Shown here: positions 1-5,009 of the stretch, piece by piece
Numbering within the stretch: the stretch's first letter is position 1
Layout: every line of letters starts with the position of its first letter
Assembly: GCA_934130215.1 (NCBI GenBank)
Contig: CAKOXR010000061.1
Location: 1-5,009, forward strand
DNA: 5,009 nucleotides
Source: an uncultured Bacilli bacterium
GTDB taxonomy: Bacteria; Bacillota_I; Bacilli_A; RF39; UBA660
Direction: 5' to 3'
Made by a program: the position numbers and the translations under genes
Notes under the pieces: model-generated
What the model saw: only the letters and a program-made list of their open reading frames with translations
Databases searched by the model: none
Told to the model about the DNA's origin: nothing

Positions 1-63
1 TAAAAACTATAGAAAATCAATTTTTTTTGGATGTAATTATAACTTATTAAGGAGTGTTAATTT

Positions 64-1866
64 ATGAAGAAAGAAATGTTTTATTTAACTATGATGTTTT
101 TACTTTTTTTTACTATATCTTACACTTATTCAACATTTAAAAATACAATAGATGGTAATGTAACGGCAACTGTAAAAGATTGGGTATTTAAAGTAAGTGT
201 AGATAATGGTATTATTGAAGATGGAGGTTATAAATTACATTTAAGTGGTACTAGTGGATCATTTAATGTTAATATTAATACTACTGGATCTAAAAGTGGA
301 ACAGATTATACTATTGAATTAATAGGTGATAGTTCAATTAATTTTTATACAGATAGTAGCTATAACAATTTAATTAATAATAATACATATAGTGGATCTA
401 TAGATAGTAATACTAGTAGTAGTGTTATAATATATTATAAGTCTGATACTACTATAAATAGTGATATTTTAATAAAAGCTAAAGGTACTATAATGGAAAT
501 TGCTTACATGAAAAATGGATATAATGAAAATGCAAATGGTGGAACAGAGTTTTGGAATAATAATTATAAACCTTATATAAGAACTATAAATTTTGGTAAT
601 GATTTAAGTAATTTACCAAGTAGTTGTGCAGGCGATAGTGATTTGTGTTGGGATATAACAGAAAGTTCAACTCAAGAAAATAAAGTATATGGTTATTTAG
701 TTGATAGTGGAGAAAAATCAGGTTCAAATATATTATATAATTTATATATAGTAAGTAACTATAAAATATTTGCACCATCTAATTGTGAAGATATATTTTC
801 ATTTTATGAAGAACAACGATTCGGGATAAAAATATCCAATTTGACTCAAATTAATTTTAATAATAGTTTTAATACGGCAAATGTAACAAATATGAGAAAT
901 ATGTTTTATTATTGTTCATCCTTAACAAGTTTAGATTTAAGTAAACTCAATACATCAAATGTAACAGATATGCTAGGTATGTTTTATGAATGTTCATCCT
1001 TAATAAGTTTAGATTTAAGTAATTTTGATACGACAAAAGTAATAGATATGCAAAGTATGTTTTATGAATGTTCATCCTTAACAACTTTAGATTTAAGTAG
1101 TTTTAATACATCAAATGTAACAATTATGGCTTGGATGTTTCAAAATTGTTTAAAACTTACAACAACAATAAATATAATGAATGCTAATATTATTGATTAT
1201 TATTTAATGTTTACGGGTGCAGCAACAGCTAGTGATTCTAAAATAACAGTAAATTATATAGCTTCTGCATCAACTTTAGTTGATAATATGATTGCAACTA
1301 AATTAATGGATGATAGTAATATTATAAAAGGAAATATAATTCCAGAAAATTCAATTACAATAACTGGTAATGATGATATAAAATATGAATCTAACAATCG
1401 ATTAAAAGGTACTAAAGTAACTTTAATATCTATATCAGGTAATAATTATGTAACATCATTTAAAATGAATGGAACTACTATAAATGGAAATGAATTTATA
1501 ATGCTTGATACTGATGCAACAATAACTGACATTGTTACAACTGCATGTAAAACAATTGAGTCTGCTCATAATCCATACCCTAATTCACAAGATAATGTTA
1601 TACTTGGTGAACATACATTCGAAGGAGCAAAAAGTTTAACAGTTATACTAGACTATCAAACTTATAGTACAGACTATGATTATTTCTTAATATATGATTC
1701 TTCTTCCTCAACAACTGGTATAAACAATAATAAAAAATATGGTGGATATATAAAAACAAAGGAAACAATAACAATTAATTCTAACTATATTAAAATAACA
1801 TTTAAAAGTAATAGTAGTAGTAACAACCACTATGGTCTAAGAGCTATAGTAATACCTAATTATTGA
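64..1866 (+). CDS. BspA-like (DUF285) leucine-rich-repeat surface/secreted protein with C-terminal CUB-like domain
   Basis: 600 residues. The ATG at 64 is fixed by AAGGAGTG at 49-56, 7 bases upstream. Residues 5-19 are a hydrophobic export segment after MKKE. Residues ~20-140 form a Ser/Thr/Asn-rich beta region beginning YSTFKNTIDGNVTATVKDW, resembling camelysin/TasA-type N-termini that SipW-like peptidases process. Residues ~165-260 look like the usual lead-in to BspA repeats and carry Cys188, Cys195 and Cys241. Residues ~260-420 are BspA-type LRRs (consensus MFxxCSSLxxLDLSxxxTxxVxxM, period 26). Residues ~430-492 (ending ...NGNEFIMLDTDATITDIV) resemble the InlB-B/'bacterial repeat' fold. 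Residues 496-600 are CUB-like (ESAHNPYPNSQD, DYDYFLIYD, YGL). The protein stops in this domain with no LPXTG, membrane anchor or SLH region, so it is probably secreted or held non-covalently. BspA relatives are often adhesins; a binding role here is inference. The promoter must lie upstream of the window or is weak. Confidence 0.9.
   Translation: MKKEMFYLTMMFLLFFTISYTYSTFKNTIDGNVTATVKDWVFKVSVDNGIIEDGGYKLHLSGTSGSFNVNINTTGSKSGTDYTIELIGDSSINFYTDSSYNNLINNNTYSGSIDSNTSSSVIIYYKSDTTINSDILIKAKGTIMEIAYMKNGYNENANGGTEFWNNNYKPYIRTINFGNDLSNLPSSCAGDSDLCWDITESSTQENKVYGYLVDSGEKSGSNILYNLYIVSNYKIFAPSNCEDIFSFYEEQRFGIKISNLTQINFNNSFNTANVTNMRNMFYYCSSLTSLDLSKLNTSNVTDMLGMFYECSSLISLDLSNFDTTKVIDMQSMFYECSSLTTLDLSSFNTSNVTIMAWMFQNCLKLTTTINIMNANIIDYYLMFTGAATASDSKITVNYIASASTLVDNMIATKLMDDSNIIKGNIIPENSITITGNDDIKYESNNRLKGTKVTLISISGNNYVTSFKMNGTTINGNEFIMLDTDATITDIVTTACKTIESAHNPYPNSQDNVILGEHTFEGAKSLTVILDYQTYSTDYDYFLIYDSSSSTTGINNNKKYGGYIKTKETITINSNYIKITFKSNSSSNNHYGLRAIVIPNY
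901..1164 (+). repeat. Tandem 78-bp coding repeats (BspA-type LRR units)
   Basis: Three in-frame units of exactly 78 bp begin at 901, 979 and 1057, each opening with ATGTTTTAT and sharing TGTTCATCCTTAA. A fourth, degenerate unit begins at 1135 (MFQNCLKLTT) and loses the consensus after about 10 residues. A half-unit (NNSFNTANVTNMRN) precedes the first. Each encoded unit is 26 residues, starting at residues 280, 306, 332 and 358, and keeps one Cys at the fifth position (284, 310, 336, 362), which would stack as a cysteine ladder in an LRR solenoid. The low divergence at DNA level suggests recent duplication or gene conversion. Confidence 0.9.
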
Positions 1867-1993
1867 GTTAACTATAAATTAAATAAACAATCTTTTATTA
1901 AATAATTCTAATTTTTTTAGAAAATACCCGTAGTATTAATATATATAATCAATAAAAGTAAAATTTATAGATAAAAATATTAAACATCTAATT

Positions 1994-2050
1994 ATCAAGT
2001 CAAGTACTAAGATGAACTTACTAAAATTCATCCTTGACTTGATTTTTTTT
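1994..2050 (+). terminator. Rho-independent terminator with a bulged stem
   Basis: An exact 11-bp inverted repeat, ATCAAGTCAAG (1994-2004) with CTTGACTTGAT (2033-2043), encloses a second 6-bp stem GATGAA (2011-2016) with TTCATC (2027-2032). A six-base bulge (TACTAA, 2005-2010) lies on the left side only, and the loop is 10 bases. Eight T's (2043-2050) follow directly, as expected for intrinsic termination of plus-strand transcripts. It lies about 130 bases past the stop of the BspA-like gene, so it probably ends that transcript with a long 3' UTR. The minus-strand reading lacks a comparable U-tract. Confidence 0.8.
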
Positions 2051-2142
2051 ACCATTTCTTTAACAATTGATTATTATTATATGTTTAATGAGTTTTGGAT
2101 AAATTTATTTCTTTTCATCTTTTGTAAAGTTATTATATCATT

Positions 2143-2182
2143 TACTGACATTTTCAAAAAACTAACTATACTGACATTATCA
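2143..2182. repeat. 14-bp direct repeat upstream of rpmE promoter, possible operator
   Basis: TACTGACATTTTCA at 2143-2156 and TACTGACATTATCA at 2169-2182 match at 13 of 14 positions and are offset by 26 bp. Each contains an imperfect dyad of the form TGAnAnTnTCA, which could be the half-symmetric site of a dimeric regulator. The second copy ends 30 bp before the -35 hexamer of rpmE. I cannot match it to a known operator, and chance in such AT-rich DNA is not excluded. Confidence 0.4.
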
Positions 2183-2212
2183 TAAAATTGTTACAAAAAT
2201 TCAAAATAAGAC

Positions 2213-2241
2213 TTGATAAAAATAATATATATTGGTATAAT
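2213..2241 (+). promoter_or_regulatory. Strong sigma-A-type promoter of rpmE
   Basis: TTGATA (2213-2218) and a perfect TATAAT (2236-2241) are separated by the ideal 17 bp. TG at 2233-2234 makes it an extended -10. Transcription should start near 2248, giving a leader of about 50 bases before the L31 start codon. A promoter of this quality fits a ribosomal protein gene. Confidence 0.88.
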
Positions 2242-2260
2242 ATGAAAGAATTAATTTTCT

Positions 2261-2278
2261 ATGACTAATTTTAGTCAT
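2261..2278 (+). promoter_or_regulatory. Leader hairpin just upstream of the rpmE ribosome-binding site
   Basis: ATGACTA (2261-2267) pairs with TAGTCAT (2272-2278) around a 4-base loop. The stem ends 5 bases before the Shine-Dalgarno AAGGAG (2284-2289). Short stem-loops before rpmE are known as ribosomal-protein leaders in several phyla, including a Firmicute L31 class as I recall, so autogenous control by L31 is plausible. No U-tract follows, so it is not a terminator. Match to the published motif is not verified. Confidence 0.5.
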
Positions 2279-2298
2279 GGCGGAAGGAGATAAGAAAA

Positions 2299-2487
2299 AT
2301 GGGAAAATATGTAAAAACAACTGTTACTTGTGCATGCGGAAATACATTTGAAGTAATGTCTAATAAAGAAACATTACATGTAGAAGTATGTAATAAATGC
2401 CATCCAGCATTTACAGGAACACAAGGTAAAAAAGTAAAAACAGGTCGTGTTGAAAAATTCAATAAAAAATATGGATTAGATAAATAA
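2299..2487 (+). CDS. rpmE: 50S ribosomal protein L31, zinc-binding (C+) type
   Basis: 62 residues. L31 sits at the central protuberance of the large subunit and helps bridge the two ribosomal subunits. The zinc ligands are present as CAC (Cys11, Cys13) and CNKC (Cys31, Cys34), followed by the family signature HPAFTGTQ and the basic tail TGRVEKFNKKYG. The start is fixed by AAGGAG at 2284-2289, 9 bases upstream. The N-terminus (MGKYVKTTVTCACG) is a few residues shorter than in E. coli L31 and lacks the HPxY element; no in-frame upstream start would supply it. It has its own strong promoter and leader hairpin and is followed directly by a terminator, so it is probably mainly monocistronic. The four cysteines indicate the zinc-replete paralogue, not the zinc-independent one repressed by Zur. 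Confidence 0.97.
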   Translation: MGKYVKTTVTCACGNTFEVMSNKETLHVEVCNKCHPAFTGTQGKKVKTGRVEKFNKKYGLDK

Positions 2488-2514
2488 ATATAGGATAACC
2501 TATATTTTTTTTTT
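2486..2514 (+). terminator. Rho-independent terminator of rpmE
   Basis: AAATATAGG (2486-2494) pairs perfectly with CCTATATTT (2499-2507) around the loop ATAA, and a run of ten T's covers 2505-2514. The 9-bp stem contains only two G-C pairs. Its left arm begins inside the TAA stop codon of rpmE (2485-2487), so a ribosome at the stop would cover it. Termination may therefore be leaky and let transcription continue into the downstream cluster. Confidence 0.85.
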
Positions 2515-2550
2515 AAAATATGTTAATATATATATATAGAAGGTGACTAA

Positions 2551-2994
2551 ATGAAAAAGATAATAATAGTACTAATATTATTAACAACAATATATATAAT
2601 ATTTAATAAAAAAGATTATGTTATATGTACAAAAAAATCAATGAATCAAGATTATACAATATCAACAAATTATAAAATATATTATAAAAATAAAGAAGTT
2701 TATAAAATTGAATTAAACGAAAATATTGAAGCAAAAACAACATCAACACTTAATAAAGTAATGGAAAATATAGAAAAAAGTTATAACCAATATAAAAATG
2801 AAATTGGAAGTTATGACTATAAAATAACAAAAAATAAAACAAAAGGAAAAACAAAAGTAATCATAGATTATGATAAAATGAACATGGAAAATTATTTAAA
2901 ATATAATCCCGATGCAAATTTAAATGAAAACAAAAAATATAATATAGATACATTAAAAAAAATGTATGAAGAAAGAGGTGCAAAATGCAAGTAG
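2551..2994 (+). CDS. Membrane-tethered DUF1307/YehR-like protein of unknown function
   Basis: 147 residues, first gene of the downstream cluster. The ATG at 2551 follows AAGGTGA (2540-2546) at a good distance. Residues 3-18 form one hydrophobic N-terminal segment, leaving residues ~20-147 outside the membrane. Cys26 (DYVICTKK) has no lipobox before it, so this is not an obvious lipoprotein. From residue ~50 the pattern KEVYKIELNE, then a helix with YNQYKNEIGSYDYKI, then KTKVIIDYDKMNMENY and a C-terminal helix LKKMYEERGAKCK resembles DUF1307/YehR-family proteins, whose role is unknown. Cys26 and Cys146 could form a disulfide linking the two ends of the domain. Codon use is strongly A-ending. 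Its last ten bases overlap rpiB. The family assignment is from remembered pattern only. Confidence 0.85.
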   Translation: MKKIIIVLILLTTIYIIFNKKDYVICTKKSMNQDYTISTNYKIYYKNKEVYKIELNENIEAKTTSTLNKVMENIEKSYNQYKNEIGSYDYKITKNKTKGKTKVIIDYDKMNMENYLKYNPDANLNENKKYNIDTLKKMYEERGAKCK

Positions 2995-3422
2995 GACTAT
3001 CATATGACCATAATGGTTATGAAATATCAAAAAAAATTAAAGAACACTTAATAAATAAAGGATATCAAGTAAAAGATTATAATAATAATTATAATAAAGA
3101 AGATGATTATCCACAAGAAGCACTAAAGATGCTAAATAATAAAAAAGAATTTGATAAAGGAATTTTAATATGCGGAACAGGAATCGGGATGAGTATAATT
3201 GCTAATAAAACAAAAGGAATAAGATGTGCAAAAGTAGAAACAAAAGAAGAAGCAATATTAACAAGAAAACATAATGATGCCAATATAATTGCACTAAGTT
3301 CAAAAAATCCAAACATTATAGAAATAATAGATTCTTTCTTAGAAACACCATTTTCAAATGAAGAAAGACATCAAAGAAGAATAAAAGAAATAATACAATA
3401 TGAAAATAAGGTGATGAAATGA
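2985..3422 (+). CDS. rpiB: Ribose-5-phosphate isomerase B
   Basis: 145 residues, the normal RpiB length. The enzyme interconverts ribose 5-phosphate and ribulose 5-phosphate in the non-oxidative pentose phosphate pathway, in the cytoplasm. Landmarks in order: YDHNGYE with Asp8-His9 near the substrate phosphate; DYP at 41-43; the catalytic loop GILICGTGIGMSIIANK with the general-base Cys63 and Thr65; GIR at 78-80; RKHNDANI with His96, the ring-opening histidine; and the basic HQRRI at 129-133. The cysteine favours RpiB over the related LacA/LacB subunits, though some allose-6-phosphate isomerases look similar. The start overlaps the end of the preceding gene by 10 bases, and its Shine-Dalgarno (AGAGGTG, 2974-2980) lies inside that gene. 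The stop overlaps the next start as ATGA. Both suggest translational coupling. Confidence 0.96.
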   Translation: MQVGLSYDHNGYEISKKIKEHLINKGYQVKDYNNNYNKEDDYPQEALKMLNNKKEFDKGILICGTGIGMSIIANKTKGIRCAKVETKEEAILTRKHNDANIIALSSKNPNIIEIIDSFLETPFSNEERHQRRIKEIIQYENKVMK

Positions 3423-4645
3423 AAAAAATATTTACATCAATTACTTTAATATATATATTTCTTTTCTTTTTAGAATTCAGTTTTAATTATTTTAAAAAAC
3501 ATCATGAATCAACATATAAAATAAATAATATAGAAATAAAAGAAGACTATAGAGGAAATACAAAAAATGAAGAAAATAATTATTATCTAGAACTAAAAAC
3601 AAATCAAAATACATTTCACATTCAAGTATATAAAGACTTTAAAAAAGAAAAAAATATTATAAATGAAATAAAATATTACAATGAAAACGGTACAGAATGC
3701 ATATTACCAATATTTAAAAAAAATACAATATTAACAGATTTAATATGTATTAAAGATGGAAAAGAATATAATTATAATACAAATAAAAATAATGAAATAG
3801 ATAAATTTTTAGACAATATACCAGAATATAATAAAAATAATTATAAAGATAATCAAACAAATATAAATTTTATGAAAACTAAATTTTATCAATCAAATTT
3901 ACCCAAAAATTATTATATTGCTCTATCTTATTATAAAGGACTATTAATAGGGGATAATACATCATTTAGAGAAATTGAGCTTTTTAAAAAAGATATATAT
4001 AACCAAAAAATAAAAACATTTATAAAAAATAAATATTTAATAATAAATTATAATAATAACTATGATTCAAATGAATTCTATATAGTTGACCTAAAAACAA
4101 GACAATATGATACATTTGGAAGTAATAATACAATAAAATATGATGCCTATATACAAGGAAACCAAGAAAACTCTGTATATCTATTTGATAAAGACTCCAA
4201 AATTCAATATCAATTAGATATAAAAAACAAAACAATAACAAGAGTTGGAAATACAACAAACGGAATTAAATATTATGACGGAAAATGGCACAATGTAAAT
4301 GCATATACAGCAGTAAACAATACATTATTATTTAAAGAATATGAAACTAATAATGAATATGTAATGATAAAAAAAATAAGAGGAGAAAACTATGGAACAA
4401 CAATATATGTAAAAGAAATAAACGGAAAATATGAAGTATATAAATCATGTAGAACAAACCAATCAAAAATTTATTTATTTACAACAACAGATTACAAAAC
4501 AATTCAGTTTATAGATGATTATATATTTTATAAAGATGAAACATATTTAAAAATGTATTCAGATTTAACAGGAATTAAAACAATAATGCAATCAAATGAA
4601 ATAACAAACAAAACAGTAACATTTTATATAGGAGAAAATAAATGA
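3419..4645 (+). CDS. Membrane-anchored protein of unknown function, possibly beta-propeller-like
   Basis: 408 residues; I do not recognise the family. The ATG at 3419 is set by AAGGTGAT (3408-3415) and overlaps the rpiB stop as ATGA. Residues 4-22 are a hydrophobic N-terminal segment, followed by KKHH, which fits a single anchor or uncleaved signal with the remaining ~380 residues exported. The body is rich in Asn, Lys, Tyr and Ile. From about residue 200 it has repeating short beta-strand blocks separated by turns: KYLIINYN..FYIVDLKTRQYDTF, then SVYLFDKDSKIQYQLD, IKNKTITRVGN, YVMIKKI, GKYEVYKSC, and FIDDYIFYKDETYLKMYSD. Alternating 'display value/state' strands of this kind are typical of beta-propellers, but blade count is unclear. 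Cysteines are at 94, 110 and 344. It sits between rpiB and a patatin gene in an overlapping cluster; its role is not deducible from context. Confidence 0.88.
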   Translation: MKKIFTSITLIYIFLFFLEFSFNYFKKHHESTYKINNIEIKEDYRGNTKNEENNYYLELKTNQNTFHIQVYKDFKKEKNIINEIKYYNENGTECILPIFKKNTILTDLICIKDGKEYNYNTNKNNEIDKFLDNIPEYNKNNYKDNQTNINFMKTKFYQSNLPKNYYIALSYYKGLLIGDNTSFREIELFKKDIYNQKIKTFIKNKYLIINYNNNYDSNEFYIVDLKTRQYDTFGSNNTIKYDAYIQGNQENSVYLFDKDSKIQYQLDIKNKTITRVGNTTNGIKYYDGKWHNVNAYTAVNNTLLFKEYETNNEYVMIKKIRGENYGTTIYVKEINGKYEVYKSCRTNQSKIYLFTTTDYKTIQFIDDYIFYKDETYLKMYSDLTGIKTIMQSNEITNKTVTFYIGENK

Positions 4646-5009
4646 AAGCATTAGTATTATCAGGCGGAGGATTAAAAGGAGCCTATCAAATAGGAGCATA
4701 CAAAGCATTACGAAAATTAAATTATAACTTTGACATAGTAACAGGAACATCAATAGGAGCAATTAACGGAGCCTTTATAACAGCAAAAGAATATAAAAAA
4801 GCACTAGAACTATGGAAGAAAGTAAAAATAAATTTTTTATTTCAAGATAAAGTAAATGAAGATTTAATAGTATTAGAATACTTAAGAAATATAATAGAAA
4901 ACAAAGGAATGAATGTTGAAGCCCTCCAAAAAAATTTAAATAAATACTTAAATAAAAACAAATTTTTTAAATCAAACATTAATTTTGGACTAGTAACAGT
5001 AAATAAAAC
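4642..5009 (+). CDS. Patatin-like phospholipase, N-terminal part (runs off the window)
   Basis: 122 codons are visible and the frame stays open at the window edge. The ATG at 4642 overlaps the previous stop as ATGA and follows AGGAG at 4630-4634 by 7 bases. The protein opens with MKALVLSGGGLKGAYQIGAY: the glycine-rich oxyanion-hole motif G8-G9-G10-x-x-G13 right at the N-terminus, with no signal peptide. The nucleophile elbow GTSIG follows at residues 35-39, with Ser37 as catalytic serine. These are the two leading blocks of the patatin/RssA/YlbK family of Ser-Asp dyad lipid acyl hydrolases. The catalytic Asp (DGG or DGA motif) should lie beyond the window. Likely role is hydrolysis of phospholipid or other acyl esters on the cytoplasmic side; bacterial members also include secreted toxins such as ExoU, but the short compact start here fits the housekeeping type. 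Substrate is unknown. Confidence 0.93.
   Translation, partial: MKALVLSGGGLKGAYQIGAYKALRKLNYNFDIVTGTSIGAINGAFITAKEYKKALELWKKVKINFLFQDKVNEDLIVLEYLRNIIENKGMNVEALQKNLNKYLNKNKFFKSNINFGLVTVNK

Larger units (their letters stand above)
1867..2212. other. Non-coding region between the BspA-like gene and the rpmE promoter
   Basis: No reading frame with a credible start, ribosome site or recognisable product is seen on either strand. The stretch holds a long AT-rich 3' tail of the upstream gene, a weak 5-bp inverted repeat AATAC/GTATT at 1923-1937, the bulged terminator-like hairpin at 1994-2050, and a 14-bp direct repeat at 2143-2182. A TATAAT at 1944-1949 has no -35 partner. On the minus strand, TGATATAAT (complement of 2132-2140) is a possible extended -10 element. 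Confidence 0.6.
2551..5009 (+). other. Overlapping four-gene operon (DUF1307-like, rpiB, unknown, patatin)
   Basis: Four consecutive same-strand genes overlap by 10, 4 and 4 bases. Each start has its own Shine-Dalgarno embedded in the upstream gene, and no terminator lies between them. The only upstream gap (2515-2550) is AT-alternating and has TATATA-type sequence but no -35 match. The operon therefore either depends on read-through past the rpmE terminator or uses a weak promoter. It continues past the window edge. Confidence 0.85.

Noticed and set aside
15..43. Promoter for the BspA-like gene (TATAAC at 38-43)
   Set aside because: There is no -35 match at the right spacing, and transcription would begin at the ribosome-binding site, leaving no usable leader.
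584..778. Minus-strand open frame of 64 codons inside the BspA-like gene
   Set aside because: It lies fully within a well-supported gene, has Tyr/Asn/Leu-rich low-complexity sequence, and no ribosome site; it is a shadow of AT-rich coding DNA.
901..1164. Regular 78-bp repeats as a possible CRISPR array
   Set aside because: The repeats are contiguous without unique spacers and stay in frame as protein LRR units.
1906..1922. TTCTAA/TTAGAA inverted repeat with a T-rich loop just after the first gene
   Set aside because: The stem is only 6 bp, A/T-dominated, and no T-run follows it; the T's are in the loop.
1944..1949. Plus-strand TATAAT as a promoter for a small RNA ending at the 1994-2050 terminator
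   Set aside because: No -35 element at 16-18 bp and no TG extension; TATAAT is expected by chance in such AT-rich sequence.
2271..2462. Minus-strand open frame opposite rpmE
   Set aside because: It is antisense to a certain ribosomal protein gene, with no family similarity and no Shine-Dalgarno.
2551..2631. Reading the DUF1307-like protein as a lipoprotein at Cys26
   Set aside because: The residues before Cys26 (KKDYVI) do not form a lipobox and the cysteine is 8 residues past the hydrophobic stretch.
3107..3316. Minus-strand hydrophobic open frame opposite rpiB
   Set aside because: The apparent membrane-like sequence arises from reading Lys/Asn/Glu-rich codons backwards; no start signal.
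4020..4259. Minus-strand open frame opposite the 408-residue gene
   Set aside because: Composition artefact of A-rich coding DNA, with no ribosome site and no recognisable product.

Overview
The window is very AT-rich DNA from what looks like a low-GC Firmicute, most plausibly an uncultured gut Bacilli or Mollicutes-related lineage (RF39-type or similar). Four things point there: strong Firmicute-type Shine-Dalgarno sites (AAGGAG, AAGGTGAT), a B. subtilis-like -35/-10 promoter, a BspA-type leucine-rich-repeat surface protein with a camelysin/TasA-like N-terminus, and a zinc-type ribosomal protein L31. TGA is used as a stop by three genes, two of them in ATGA stop/start overlaps, and Trp is TGG, so the code is standard and not the Mycoplasma code. 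The taxonomic placement is inference.

Layout: (1) 64-1866 encodes a 600-residue exported modular protein: signal segment, TasA/camelysin-like beta domain, BspA-type LRR (DUF285) with three exact-length 26-residue repeats, an InlB-B/'bacterial repeat'-like beta module, and a C-terminal CUB-like domain. No cell-wall anchor is visible. (2) 1867-2298 is a non-coding stretch with a bulged hairpin plus U-tract (terminator) at 1994-2050, a 14-bp direct repeat at 2143-2156 and 2169-2182, and a near-ideal extended -10 promoter at 2213-2241. A short leader hairpin (2261-2278) follows just before the ribosome-binding site of rpmE. (3) 2299-2487 is rpmE (L31), ending in a terminator whose stem overlaps its stop codon. 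(4) 2551 to the window end is a tight same-strand cluster of four overlapping genes: a membrane-tethered DUF1307/YehR-like protein, ribose-5-phosphate isomerase B (rpiB), a 408-residue membrane-anchored protein of unknown function, and the first 122 codons of a patatin-like phospholipase.

How they fit: genes 3-6 overlap by 10, 4 and 4 bases, so they are very likely co-transcribed and translationally coupled. No convincing promoter of their own is visible, so transcription may come by read-through from the rpmE promoter. rpmE and rpiB also lie near each other in the B. subtilis rpmE-prfA-ywlF-glyA region (recalled), so this may be a rearranged remnant of that neighbourhood carrying lineage-specific envelope genes. 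The BspA-like gene is a separate unit upstream with a different synonymous-codon style. I see no mobile element, CRISPR array, tRNA or rRNA. Nothing here is a clear new system; the best candidates for new biology are the mosaic surface protein with its CUB-like end, the unknown 408-residue protein in the rpiB operon, and the unassigned direct repeat upstream of rpmE.
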